64,000 nucleotides of DNA from Hofstenia miamia (GCA_004352715.1 SCFE01000006.1:3640690-3704689), one strand, 5' to 3'; positions 11,263 through 24,349 are shown, counted from the stretch's first letter. The notes: generated by a model not told the origin, from the sequence alone. A program made the numbers and translations.

Positions 11263-11429
11263 GGCCAATGGAAACTATTATATCAGACAAAGGACCACAA
11301 TTTGAGAGTGGTCTATTCCAGGAAATGGCTAAAATGCTAGAGATAGTGAGCAAAAGAACCACAGCATACCACCTGCAGGCGAACGGTGTGGTAGAGAGAT
11401 TAAACAGAACTCTGATCCAGTTGAGCTGA
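11263..11429 (+). pseudogene. Ty3/gypsy-type integrase catalytic core fragment
   Basis: The frame encodes the second half of a retroviral-type integrase core. The second catalytic Asp lies in IISDKG (codon 11286-11288) and the catalytic Glu in NGVVERLNRTL (codon 11394-11396), with exactly 35 residues between them (DD35E spacing). The gap hides the first Asp. The frame runs into an LTR-like segment at 11424 that replaces the end of the core. Confidence 0.88.
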
Positions 11430-11590
11430 GGTGGTGCCGTGGACTCAATCATTGTTTGAGAAGGAGAGGAACTGTCTTGTGGAGATCGGCTTTGGGCAGT
11501 AGCCCATAGATGAACTGAAAGAGGAAACGCCATATGACTCCGTCACCTAAACAGTGATAGTCAATGCTCAGTTATTTAATTAACATAACA
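11424..11590 (+). repeat. LTR-A-like or SINE-like segment inside integrase
   Basis: About 165 bases match the LTR interior at 7275-7435 and 15716-15880, starting at TTGAGCTGAG in every copy. In the LTR copies the segment carries TGGCGCAGTGG, a perfect Pol III A-box type sequence (here TGGTGCCGTGG). It sits between the integrase catalytic Glu block and the integrase C-terminus, replacing roughly 70-100 residues of coding sequence. It may be an independent tRNA-derived SINE embedded in both contexts, or a template-switch product. No clear B box was found. Confidence 0.5.
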
Positions 11591-11612
11591 ATATACCAAC
11601 TACAGCAAAACT

Positions 11613-12329
11613 TTGAACAACAAATATGTAAACCAATTACGCAAACAGATTTCAGTAATTCACGAGACAATATGCCACAACACGAAGAAATCAGCAGTGA
11701 GACAACAGCAAAACTATAATAAAAAAATTTATGGGCACGCGCACAAAGTAGGCGATAAGGTCTACGCATTTGCACCAATGAAACTAACAGACACGAATCA
11801 GGTTCGCAAATTAAAAACTGTTTGGTCTGGACCACATACAATAATGCAAGAATTGCCAATTAATGAATACATGTTAGATAACAGCAGACTACTGCACTTC
11901 CAAAATTTAAAAAGAGCAATGGCAGACATTGAAGAAATGAAGATAGATGGAAGTGCCGAGTTTAAATTAAGCCGAATCAATGGCAAAGAGGTTATGTACG
12001 ACATGTGTGATTTAGATAGCCTGCCAGAGAAAGAATTCGAGGAAGAATTCACAGCAGACATTAGAAATGAGCAATTGGAAAGGAGAGTGCAACCCCAGAG
12101 GGCTGCGAAAAATAAAACTATATTTAACCCTGAAATATGGGATATAGATATAATAACTGCATTTAGGAAATTAGAGAAGGATGCATCAGCCACTCAAGAA
12201 GTGAGTGAAGCAGAATCAACCAACCGAGGGAATCCCGACCACAAAAATGAGGAGGCGAGTGTGCAGAAGTTCTCAAACCGGATGTTGATTCAAGGGCAGA
12301 AGGGACAAGAACAACGAGATGGTCAATAG
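11613..12329 (+). pseudogene. Integrase C-terminal domain of the gypsy-type element
   Basis: This 238-codon open stretch has no ATG start of its own (the track frame opens at TTG) and is really the tail of a pol polyprotein. It starts with a helical YVNQLRKQI...QQQNYNKK segment and a VGDKVYAFAP motif, then KLKTVWSGPHTI and a YMLDNSRLLHFQNLKRA segment. This is the classical SH3-like DNA-binding end of Ty3/gypsy integrase (GD.V......K....W.GPY.I). A further 120 acidic residues follow. It ends in a repeat-rich stretch just before the large unidentified ORF. With the core upstream broken by an LTR-like segment, the protein cannot be made intact here. Confidence 0.85.
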
Positions 12330-12605
12330 ACGACATAGAGTTAAGAGGCGTCCTTGTAGTACTCAAGGCTGATTCAAGGGCAGAGATACAAACGGACAAT
12401 CGGCCTCTTCACAGCTTAACTTTCCTTCCAGGGGATCACTTCACAGATTCGAGGGCGGTGAAACAAGGGGAGTTCCAGGGGAAGGTGTGAGTGGTGGAAG
12501 AACCCTGGAGATCCGGAAGCGATTCAAGGCTGAAGGTATCTCCACCAGAACCATGGCTGGTCAAGTATCGCGGGTTGTAACTGATAGCCGATTCAAGGGC
12601 AACTC
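12285..12605 (+). repeat. Dispersed GATTCAAGGGC motif cluster between pol and the unidentified ORF
   Basis: GATTCAAGGGCAG or a one- or two-base variant occurs five times (near 12286, 12371, 12447, 12523 and 12590), about 75-85 bases apart. Three copies read DSRA in one frame (open from about 12252 to a TGA at 12487-12489), while the last two read RFK in the frame of the downstream ORF. This looks like an expanded minisatellite within coding sequence that has also shifted frame. Confidence 0.55.
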
Positions 12606-15427
12606 AGTTGACACCAGCGGCACAGGTTCACAGCCTATGGACTGTGAGCCGAGCACCAGCAGATTGCCTTTACTGATGAGGCAGATAGATATCTCCTCAG
12701 AGACAACATCAGAGCGTACAGTAAGATCTAGAGAGCGTGAGAAGCGAATGTCTAAAATTGATGGGGAAACGTTGCACCCCTACTTTATGGCAACCACGAA
12801 AATGCGGCATAATGCGTTCGAAAAACTATCTCCGGAAACCAAAACATTGATAAGGAAAACTGCTAAAATGGAAGGGAGTAATCTGCCAATCCTACTAGAC
12901 GCGGACAATCGGCCCAAAGTTAATGTACTAATAAGCTATCCGCAAGAGTTAAATGAAACAATCGACAGGCCATACATGAGAAGCACGATCCACATGACAT
13001 TCAATGAGGATTTCACATTGGAAACGGCGCAAGCACTTATGGCATACAAAGAACAGATAGCTAAAATCCCGGAGATAAATCTAGATGAAGAAAATCTAAC
13101 GATCATACACGTCCTAAGAGAAAAGGAATATACCAAGCATTTACAGAAACAAATTGATCAAACAGTACGAATGGCGAGAGTACAACAGATAAGAATAGTC
13201 GTCATAGCAATGAGAGAGAATCTAGAAGAATTACCGAGTTATTTAAAAGACATGGTATTAAGAGCAGAAAATTTTTTCCCATGGGAAAAGAAAGAATTCA
13301 CGATTTCCGAGATAATTCGTTTCGACTTACAAATTGATTATTGGGCGCAGATATACGGAATAATGATAGATCAAAGCATAGCAATAGATCTGTTCCAACA
13401 AACAAAGACAGCAGAAATGCTACAACAAAATGAAGGGTTGGAAAAAGCCATGACATTGTTTATTAAATGCAGTATGACACAACGCCAGGAGCATTTAGAA
13501 GAAATTCAAAAAGTCTGGGCGAACATGAAATTGCAGAAGAAAACAGATGAATCATGGCCCGAGATAAAAATAGAGGCACCAGCGCGTAAATACCACAAAA
13601 CAGTGGAAATGGTATTGGCAGAAATCAATAGAGCATACGAATTAAACACAAAGAAAGATTTTCGCAAATTGATATTAGAAGAGAAAAACGCGCTGGAAAT
13701 TAGATACAGAACATCCGCATGGCTGCTAGCGATATGGCTCACAGAAGAAAAAGACCTCAGGTTACCCATAACAAGGAACCAAAGAATAAAACTCACGAAA
13801 GCAAAAAAGTTCGAGATCGCGTTATCACCAATGAATACGCAGACAAAAAATTGGATACTGAAAGGACACGTTGAAAAGACTGAATCCCCGAACAAAAACG
13901 AGAAACCAATGCAGACGATAGAAAAACTAATAAGTAGGCTGATAACGAAGCATCACCCAATGGGAAGAATGTCGATAGTAGAACTGGCCAACATAACAGG
14001 GATATGCCCAAGTGAGTTACAAATATTCAAAGAGCCTATGTGAAAGTATATGTGGGGTGCAACATCAGAAACACGGCTAAAACAACTCCAGAACCAACCG
14101 TGGATAACTACAAGGAAGATAATCAAATGCAAATTAGTCGACATGAAGGACATAATACAACTAGTAAAACAGAAGAACGTACAACAAGTGATAAATGAAA
14201 ACATGAAATGGTATGTCAGAGATAGCCCACGATGCACATTTATGAAAATAATTGGAAGAGCCAAAATGCTAAAGAAAGGTGGGATAATGACACCAGTAGA
14301 GATATGCGAAGTGGTGACAAAATCACAACAGGAAATCATTAAAGAGGAACAACTATTAACCTCATCGCAACTACTACTATCCCCAAAGACACAAACAGTG
14401 ATCAACAGAATAAATATCGAAAAGTGGGGAGACATGAGCCAAGATAGCACGATTGAATGGATCGACACGGACAATGAACGGTTCCTGGTAGAAATAAAAG
14501 TCACAAAGGAAAAGAAGGAGATAACAGAAAGAAACTACCAGAGGATAAGAGAACAACAAATGGTCGCGATGATGAAACTAATGTTCACTGAGGCATTCAC
14601 GTGCACAGAGCTAGAAGAACTGTTAAAGCCATTCAACCAAATTGTGGTCGACGTCGAATGCATCACATCAAAGATTGATATACAGGAACGCATACGGATA
14701 AAATTAAGTAAACGGGGATTAACACAATCATTTTGGGAGACAATCCCAGAAGCAAAAATGAACTACCCCGCCACCATCGGTTTAGCAACAGCATCTAATA
14801 CAATGGGCACCTATGAGGAAATTGAAAGACTCGTCAATACAAAGATCTTACTATGTACGCCACCAAAAACGATTGCAATACCCATGGTACTGCCAAGATG
14901 GAGACTCCCGAAAGAGGTTCGACCAGCAAAAATATTTCTACATGAATACAAATCATACATGAACTCCCAACGCAAAGCTGTAGAGATGACACAACGGGAG
15001 GACTATAAGAAGACGAAAAAGATATTGCTAGATAACGACAATAAAGAACGTTTTATATCGAAGGAAACATTACCTCAGATCAATTATATACAGAAGGGGA
15101 AGCAATACACATCCAACTCCAAGAGCTGAGGAGAGAAATAGAAAAACGCCAGCCGCGGGCAGTCATGCTGTTTTCAGGAGTCAATGACATTGTATGGACC
15201 AATTTGTGGGAACAAAACTACGACGTAATGAAGAGAGTAGAGATCGTAACCATGATGCGTATTGGAAAAAATGATCCTGGTGATATATCAGAGCAGGAAG
15301 TAATAGAGAACATTAGTTTCTTCTATGAGGACGTGGCGAATATGCGCAGCCTATGGAAGGTGCTTACGTTCTTTTACCCAAACACGCAGATGAGAGCAGA
15401 TCTAGCCCACACATGCAAAGCCGATAT
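12373..15427 (+). pseudogene. Large unidentified ORF downstream of integrase, copy 2 (about 1000 codons, two breaks)
   Basis: One frame runs from 12373 to 15129, broken only by a TGA at 14041-14043; the first ATG is at 12553. A single-base frame change near 15050-15060 moves coding to another frame that continues to 15427, where it meets LTR sequence. Copy 1 supports both frames: its residues align to either side of the frameshift. The product is rich in Lys, Glu, Gln and Ile, without signal peptide or membrane segment, and probably mostly helical. Envelope glycoprotein is therefore unlikely. No zinc knuckle is visible, so a gag role is not supported either. Position between integrase and the 3' LTR marks it as an extra ORF of this retrotransposon lineage. 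I do not recognise the family. Confidence 0.65.
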
Positions 15428-16003
15428 ATCTATTCTTAATAGTAGGAGACTTGACTATAATCGACCGAATAAATGACCTTACATGTATCATTATTAAATG
15501 TAAGTATAGGAAACTGCAATCTATTACTTAAATTACTAAGCCAGTAGTTTTACGGTAATGGCTACTTTAATATTATGTAAATGCAGTTAGTGTCAATGCC
15601 CGGTTGCTTTACTTAATCAAATCAACAAACACTTTACAACATTGAGTTTAAGTCAGTTACAACTTGACATGAGTGCACGCACTGAGCTAAAGTAAGGTAC
15701 ACATAATTAGTCATCCTTGAGCTGAGATGGCGCAGTGGATTCAGTCAATTGTTTATGAAGGAGAGGAACTGTGATGTGGAGATCAGCTTTGGGCAGTAGC
15801 CCACAGAAGAGAAGAAGAGGAAACGTCACACGGCTTCATCACCTAAATAGTGATAATTAGTACTCAATTAACCTAACTAGTTAATATCAGAGGAAAAGCT
15901 TGGCGGTTCAATAATTTGGTAACTCCTCACCCGCAATTTACTGAGTGATAGTTATTAACAATAATACACGGTGCAAATAGGCCAGGTGGAGGATGTTACA
16001 CTA
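15425..16003 (+). mobile_element. LTR, family A, 5'-truncated copy
   Basis: It matches 6985-7558 and lacks the first roughly 197 bases of the LTR. It follows the large ORF directly and ends GATGTTACA. The abrupt joint of coding sequence to mid-LTR at ATATATCTATTC, without polypurine tract or LTR start, indicates recombination or an assembly misjoin. Confidence 0.75.
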
Positions 16004-17049
16004 TTATCTATCAACTGAGTTTGCATATAGCAGATTATTGCCCTAATACTATGAAATTGAGACGTTCACGACTAAAACTACAATCCATAAATTCTCCAAT
16101 CAAATATGTATAATCTTAAGCATGTTGCTAGATCTTTATAATAGTAATCACAGCTGGTATGACCAGTACAAAAATAATTAATAAATACATGCACATTCTC
16201 AAAATGCTCATCTCAATCAAAATGCTAATGAAAAAGAATGTCAGGTGGAAGCTATTCAACCTTTTCTAAATGCCCTTCTAATATTTTGGATAGAATATTC
16301 AGTCTTCTTAACATATAAAGGCGAAATCACATTACCCTACAAAGACGAAAATTGAATTAACATTGACATAGATTGATGAATTTTTAAAACTTTGTTACCA
16401 CAGCAGTGATATATAGGCTACATAGTTTTTCATATTTATTATTGGTCAAAAGCGGTTTGGGCATACAAAGCCAGAAAATATCTTTAGTACCTTGCAGGAT
16501 GCAAATAATGCCTGAATAATTTTAAATTTCTAGTCAATATTGAATATGATTTATCTAGAAGGCAACCAGAACTAATTATACGAAATAGTGTGCATTTTTG
16601 TGCTAGATGGTGTATTTTAATCAGTTACACTGACGTAATAAAGTTCATTGGTAAATTCAATATTGGCATGACTTTAATCATAACAATATAGATGGTCCGT
16701 AGCTCAAACATCATTCAAAATTCATTGGCTTAATTCCCAAAAATCGGATTCATGCCTTGATTGTATACTTGAATACCATAGATACATGGTGTATGTCATG
16801 TAGACAATTCTTTCGCTTTAAAAATTCCTGTGTAAATTAAATTTTTGCTTATTAATACAGAGTCTGCTGACTTTACGAAATTCGTCCAGGTGTTTGAAAA
16901 CAACGGTCAAGCCTAAGCCTTTCCGAATTGGATGCAATAAAGTAATGTCATGCTAGATATAGTAATGCAAATGCTAGATATTTTATTTCAATATTGTCAT
17001 ACATAAAACTGATTAAATGTTCATTTTGAATTTATTTAAGGAAAGTTTA
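16004..17049. other. AT-rich intergenic region
   Basis: No gene or element boundary was recognised. The right part may be unrecognisable 3' sequence of the adjacent minus-strand LINE. Confidence 0.35.
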
Positions 17050-19048
17050 AATTGCAAAGTTGAACAGCATGCATGACAGGGGTATCCCTGACGGACGTTC
17101 CCTGTAAATGTATTGCTGGGGACATAAACCCATTCATTAGCAGATAAGATTTGTTGTCGGTATAGAGTGCACGAATTAAATTTAAGATTATTGCTGGAAG
17201 GCCTAGTTGTTCATATATTGCAAAATGATATTAATGATCAACTTTATCGCGTATGCTATATTAAAATCAATGGTGAAAATTCCCATGTTTATATTATTTA
17301 TTCCGCATATATCAATCATAAATTGAAATGCAGAAATGTTTAGTTAAAAGTTTCTCGCCTTCACAAAGCCAGTTTGGGTTGTGTATATGTATTTCTTGTA
17401 TAAAGATCCAAGTCTACAATTAAAGATATGTCATAATATATTAAATCCATGTTTAATAGAGAAACAGGGCGCCAGGACTAAATCCTTTCCCTCTTTTAGT
17501 AATAATCTAATACTGTGGCAAACTTGGCCGAATTTTAAGACTGATTCAATAAAAGCAAATAGTTCAGGACAAGGATCAAACAAAAGTTCTTATAAAAGGC
17601 AGCATGAAGACCTTCTATTCTTGGAGAATTTCTTAGTATATCTATTGCAAAATGAGTTTCGTCAATTGATATATCTTGATTCAGAGAATCGTAATCATCT
17701 AAAGAAATATTGGGATATATTAAACTATCATTTTCAATGTTGAACTCGGATCATTAATATAGATGTTTGTAAAAATCGGTGAAAGAGCTTATAATATTCT
17801 CTTGGTTGTCAGAAATGAGTATTATTGCTTAATTGAACGCGCTCAATAGTTAGCTTATCCATAGAATTGTTGAATAGTTTTTTGATGTCCTTAGTGTTGT
17901 AGTCATGCTCGATAATTTTGAAATGTTCAAGTTCATTTTGGGCCATTAGATTTGGAATACTTCGCAATTCTGATTCGTAATATATCCTGAATTGTTCACA
18001 ATATTGTACATGTCTGCGGTCATTGAATTTAGTTGCTTTATAAAAGCGATCTCTTTCAATGTTTTTCTGTTTGACCCTTCCCTTCATAATTCTCCATTTT
18101 GTTTTAATATTAGATACATTAGCCTGTTCTAGAGAAATTGAAATTACCTTGGATATTTTGTAATAGTTATTAGTAAGTAATTGAAATTCAGTCACCACAC
18201 GCCCAGAGCTGCCGGTTGTAGTGTGGTACCATGCCATTATGTACAATATTTTGAATACCATAATGGTATGATAGAAAAAAAATTATAGCCAATATGGATG
18301 GCACGCTCAAAAATATGGGCATAGTGGAAATCGATAAATTTATTGTTACAGGTACAGAATTTATATTTAGTTTCAAGAAAATTGTAATATTTTGTGTCAT
18401 ATTTCTTACATTTAAATATATTGAATGTGTAAATATTTATTTTAAATTTCTTTGAAAAAAAGATTTTTTTATAAAATAATAATTTTTAAAAGTGTTGCAA
18501 AAGTTTAGCAAGCACCTTCACTAGATTGTAAGCAAATACTAAGGTTTGCTTCTCATTTTAAATGTTTGCGCTTAACAAAGCATATTGCATTGGAAAACAA
18601 ACAAAAATATTTGGTTTTTTTCAAAATTTATTTACGAATTTTTTGAAATCCTTCTGCCACCAAGTGAATTGCTTGTGCCTTGTCATATAACTACAATTAT
18701 TTCATATTAAAACAAGGATGATTGTCTTTTATTTGCAGCTTGCAATTTGGTACTTATTTTGCTAAATATTAGAAATCACTTTGTTAAATTGCTGTCACCT
18801 TCATACATTTCCCCATTATTCATTAAATTTTTACATAATAACCATAGTGTATGAACGAACTTTAAAATATGGCCGTTATGGATGAAAAAAATGTCGCCTT
18901 GCAATACATGGCATACCAAAAGAAACAACCCTTTTAGAGAATCAGTTTCAAATGGTTTGTGATATGAAAAATTTATTGATAATACTTTAGACTCCGCAAT
19001 CATTAGGACCTCTGAAGTAAAACAATGATCTACCCGATATGAGTACAT
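17050..19048 (-). mobile_element. L1-like LINE relic
   Basis: Read on the minus strand, three blocks appear in the right order. At 19048-18776 there is an endonuclease-end-like stretch (YRVDHCFTSEVL...FSYHKPF, compare SRIDY...SDHxP). At 18261-17809 there is a 150-codon basic linker (KTKWRIMKGRVKQKN...). From about 17700 to 17200 decayed reverse transcriptase reads ISIDETHFAIDIL, LHAAFYKNF, TQTGFVKAR and FTIDFNIAYA. These match L1-type RT blocks (IS..E...AI..L...SPG.DG..AEFYK, QTGFI.GR, .D..KAFD). Stops and frame changes are frequent, so it is a dead copy. Confidence 0.6.
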
Positions 19049-22000
19049 GAAATATGAAAATAGTTATCAGCATATGCAGGATTATGAATTAGGCTATAAC
19101 TATGAAGAAGATTATAGTTTAGGTAATGGTTAGGTTGGACAATGATTGTGAATTATTAACATCCTCAGATAAATAAAAGCAATTTGCATTTCCTACCACT
19201 TACTAAAGATTAAAAATTTATTGATACCAGAGAATTTTTATTAGAAATAGCTTTGCCATGGCGTGGTCTCATCTTTTATACACCTTCTATGAATTTATCA
19301 ACTTAAAGTTTACTTGTTGAAACAGATCCATAGTCAAGAGGCTTTGGGGAGTCAAACTCTTTCTGCCAGCAAGTTACACTCTGAATAGTTAAGAACAACA
19401 ACTAGTAAAAATGAAATACATAAATTTATTGTTGTCATATTTTGGAAATATCACGCTACTGAAAGTTTCCTAAAATGTTGGGAGTTTTTAGACCATCACA
19501 ATTGGCTTCCGAATCAAATGTATTTAGTGGATCAATATCAGCAATTTTTACAAGACTTTCTGTACAGGAAAGGACAAGTGCCTTTGGCTTTAATAATTTT
19601 AAATATTTTCTAATTGTTTAATTAATCTTTACATCTGTTTTTGCTTTTTTTATTTCTTAGAATGAAGTTACATTAGCTGTACAATTTGTTTGGAATCATT
19701 AGCTGTGGTATCTACTAAATTGCCACATATACCTGTAGAATGTACAATGTGCAATTTTATTATGAAAATTTGGTGGCTTTGCCGTTAACTTCTCGAAAAT
19801 TTGAAATACCGGAATATCTTCAACTTCTATGCCAAGCATTAAAATATCGCTTAAAATTGTTATACAATATTTATCTTAAGCAGCCCAGGACTTTTCGTTT
19901 AATTTTTAATGGCTTCTTTAAAACACTTAATTTCTTGTAAATCACGCAATAATCCAAAACCTAAAAGTACATGTACTACAAGATTAAAGAGTGTTTTCCA
20001 CACATACATATCAGATTTATGTTTGTAAGTACTTACAAAACTTTGCCATTAATATTTGCGAGACTAGCAAAGTTTTACAAAAATTACTTGCAACTTTTGC
20101 AGATACTTTTCAAACTCAGAGACTAAGAAACAGGAGTTTTTGATAGGGCTGAAGCCACCCCTCCCTTTTTGTCCCCGATGGCACTTATTTTTGCATAAAA
20201 TCTTTTTAAATTTAAGAAATTTAGTCTTTGTATAGGAAGGAATTCAGTTCAGCCGTTCCAATAATAATATTGTTACTTAGCTCCTGGTCAAACTTCCAAA
20301 CTATTTGCAAAGCACTTTGCAAGTCTTAATAATGTATTTGTAAGTACTCTCCAAATTTGAGTATACTCTGTAATAGACTTGAAGAAAATTGTTTGAAAAT
20401 ATTCTGCATCAGGCTATTGACTATAAGCGAAAATTGAATTTCTTCATCCACATTTTGAATACCGATTGAGTTCTTTGAGTGTATCCTAAAATCGGAAAGC
20501 CTTTTGTCATATAAACCAATTTAATAACTGAATTTATCTAATTTTTTAGTCTTAAGGGAAAGGGGAAGGGGGAGCTGGGCTCAAAATAAATTTTACAATT
20601 TCACTACTGTGTATATTACGTTCAGTTATGTTTGTTGTTAAAGATGTCACAGAGCAAAAGAGAAAGTCGACGAGGAATATATCATCATGTGCACAGCTGA
20701 AATCATATCCATTAATTATTTTGTACAAATATAACTAATTTATTCACAAATTTTCTCAATTGCATGAGTATGAGAAATTTTCGAAATTATGTACAATGTA
20801 TAATATTTTCTATGCTTAATAAGACATTTAACTAGAAAAGTAGTTGGGGTTGTAATAGGTATTTTTTTTGTAAAATATTCAAAAGCTCATAGTTGTAGTC
20901 GTGGATTGAGATTTTCAAATCCTACCCGACCTGAATTTCGGAATTTGATTACAAAATTATGTGAACGAATTTTAGAATACAAATTGTTCAGGATCTTTAT
21001 TAACGATTAGAGAGCTTTGTGAAAGAACCAACATATTTGTATATGCAATTCATTAGCCTCACATGCTTCTGTTTGAGAGACTTGATCGCATTTAGCAGTT
21101 CATATAAAGAAAAAATCACGTTGTGATTGCGTCCTTGATACTTTGGCTTAAAAAATAACCTTTGATAGCACACATAATTTCGCTATATTAGCAATATTTT
21201 AATTAATTTAGCTGTCATATTCACCAATAAGCTTTAAATATATTATTTATAACGATCCTAGAGTACTGAATTGAAATTTTTAAGAACAGTTTGAGTTTTT
21301 CATATTTTAAACAACCCTAAAAATTATTGAACAATCATTTACATGTACCTGATCTTTACTAAACATGAACTTCCCTTAAAATTGTTAGTAAAAATTTTTG
21401 TCTTTAACCCAATTTAGAATTGAAGATCTCAGCCCAAGCTGATCATATCCGCCCTATTTTTAGTTGTTTCACTATTCTAAAATATATCACCCAAGTAAAT
21501 TTTTATGAGCGAAATACTAGATATAATTAAATTTTAAAAACAAAGAACTCTCTCCACTTTCACTGCCGTTATAAATCTGTCTCAGGACGTGAACGATTGA
21601 ACCGGTTAGTTACATAAAGTCGTAACTAAAATTACGCACAGCGTCCCTTAATGAATATTAGTGGCCTTACTACAGAAAACAAAACTGCTGCTTCCATGAG
21701 CTTTAGACCATCTTATCCCCATACATTAGGTATGGGGACAATTTAAAAGTTTTTATCAGAACACGGGAGCATATTTTTGCATAGATGTATCAATATCCCA
21801 ATTTACTTATTGAAAATGTTTGAAATAGTGATGAAAAAGAATGCAACAATAAGGTTTATATCTTTTCATTAATGCAGCCTTAACAGATGTGTAGGAGGTG
21901 ATGGGTATACATAAGCCGAGATGCGCTTGGATGAATTGCGCGGCCTTCTATTTCGAGAAAAACTTTGGCTTATATATAACATGTACACTTAATATTAAAC

Positions 22001-22576
22001 TCTTAACGGACTTTGGTTGAGTAGGTCGCATTCTTTATCAATTCTCAGGACCTATACCTCTTGTTGGTTTGCAAGGACTGTCTTCAACCCAGGCTTATTT
22101 ATATTTCAGAGTTTCATATCTTAGCGAATTACAGAAGATCATAAATAATCTTAACTTAATGGAAACTACAGAAACAGTACAAAAATAATTACTTTTCTTT
22201 TTTAATTGTATGATTGAATTATGCACTTCTTAATTTTCTTTCCTTAATATTGAAACAGTGAAATTTTTAGATGGGAAGTTGTTTTAGTGGATATCTTTCA
22301 AATTCAAGTCATACGCATTCTCATATGCCGGGTGATTTTTTAATGATAGCACCCTAATTATGGGATTATTTTGCAGTTAGGTTACGAAACTCTTACAAGC
22401 AACCCTCTAAATCGTAACACCGGGTTAGTGGTATCTGGCTCATATGGGTCGCGGGGGTCATAATTTTTGACCCTGTTTCAACTGTTCAGTGGGAGCATGG
22501 GAGATGTCTCTCTCTCTCTGCAAGTTCTAACCTGAATATTTCTTAGAGTAAAAATATAATATTTATTAAAAATTAT
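19049..22576. other. Long AT-rich stretch without a recognised gene
   Basis: About 3.5 kb were read on both strands. Only short low-complexity frames occur (for example 19740-19940 plus). A (TC)n run lies near 22508-22520. No splice-supported exon, RNA gene or terminal repeats could be called. Confidence 0.4.
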
Positions 22577-22791
22577 AGAGCAGTCACAAATCATTGGTAA
22601 GAATGTTATTATTGGTAGATATCTGTTTGTGGGTTGTGGAATTTGTATTAAGATTTACGTAAATATTTGTTCACACTCTCAANNNAGAGCAGTCACAAAT
22701 CATTGGTAAGAATGTTATTATTGGTAGATATCTGTTTGTGGGTTGTGGTATTTGTATTAAGATTTACGTAAATATTTGTTCACACTCTCAA
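22577..22791. other. 106-bp direct duplication around an NNN join
   Basis: 22577-22682 and 22686-22791 are the same sequence with one substitution, separated by NNN at 22683-22685. This is the signature of two overlapping contig ends that were not merged. Confidence 0.85.
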
Positions 22792-24349
22792 CCAGGTTAA
22801 AACATCTGAGCTGAATGTACAAGATTAAAAGTTATTTAGATATGTATCAATTATGTAAATGTTGTGCTTCAGCTATAAATGATCTATTATTACCGTAAAA
22901 TTAATTCATAGACACCGGTAATAAATTCAACGCATTTCTTCAATGCGTCAATGCTGATATATTGAATAGACAGTTTCTCACAATAGTGAAATATTCCAAG
23001 AATGTTTCGAATATTTATTACACTTTAAAAATTGAAAATAATATTTTGTTTGTTGAATTGCAAATGAGAATAAATATGCATACTATGTTGCTAAAATGTT
23101 CATACATGTACATTTACGATCTTGACTCTTTCGAAAAGGAAAATGTAGAACTGCAAAAGTGCCTGGTTTTTGGAAGTACTTCCTGAACGGGATGGCATTG
23201 CACGGTACAACGCTGCACAGTCCGGCACGGCACGGAGTTTCTAATGTATTTTCGCGTACGTCCTTATATGTACTAACAAGCTCGGTTCATTCAATTCCTA
23301 ACCTCTAGCAAATATAATGATCAAAGCAAGAACCGGAATATTGTTTCTTATAAAAAATTAGAGATATTATATAAAAAATATATAAACCCTAGCTTTGCAG
23401 ATCGAATAATTTCAATGCTGTTCACACAAAATTTCTTAATCATCAACATTTTTATTATTATGAACATGGACTTCTACGTTAGTAAATGTTATGAACACTC
23501 CCACTGATAAAGGTAGAGATCCATTTGGGCAGAAAATTAATTTTATTTTAGCCATGGTAGGAAAATAATTACTATCCTTGCCAAAAATTGTCGAATTTAT
23601 AAGAACAAAGTAGACCTAATCAAATTGTGAGATCAGACCATTATTTATTTGAAAAAAATATAATTGGGAAGCATGCTACTGAAAGGCAAGATGCGTAACG
23701 ATACAGGAAACTAAGGCTAGATGTTTTATTGTAGCGTAAATACCATGGTTTTGGCTCGAATTAGATAGTTTAGGATCTTGTGCATATTATAAAAAAAAAT
23801 CAAAATCAAAACTTGAAATTATACTCGTGTTTATATCATAATACCCCATTTTCCTAAAAAACCGGTTTACTTAGTAACTGGGGCAGAGTTTAGTTAAATA
23901 TCATTTAGCTAAAAGAAAGCGGGACTAGGATACGGGCACGAACAAATGAACGGGTCTATTTTCACTGCAATGGGCTACGGACCGAGGGCATGAACTTTAT
24001 CCTAGTGTACCAATAATATCATCTTTCCTTAGAATGAGGGATAATTGACTGCTGGATTTCAAAAAAATAGAATGTTTGCTTTAACAATCTAAACTCTTTG
24101 ATCATTTCAAGGATTTGTAATTAAAAATCGAATCAAGTCTATTCGCAACTTTAGATTATGCGGAAAGCTAACAAGTTTATTCACGTACAAACGTATTTAG
24201 CAATCACAAAATGCATAACAGCAGTTTGCCAAATATATATATGTCGAATTGGTACAACTTAAGCAGCACAAATATAATCAATAAAATATACGCATGTAAA
24301 ACAAGTTAGAATCGAATTCCCACAATGTTCTCAAATGATAGCTGTTGAA
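22792..24349. other. AT-rich intergenic region
   Basis: No gene was seen. A short GC-richer patch at 23190-23240 with repeated GCACGG is the only compositional feature. Confidence 0.4.

Noticed and set aside
15155-15195. GVND in the unidentified ORF resembles the G-x-N-D block of SGNH/GDSL hydrolases
   Set aside because: The other required blocks (GDS with catalytic Ser, DxxH) are not seen in either copy, and copy 1 has GVNN. Probably chance.
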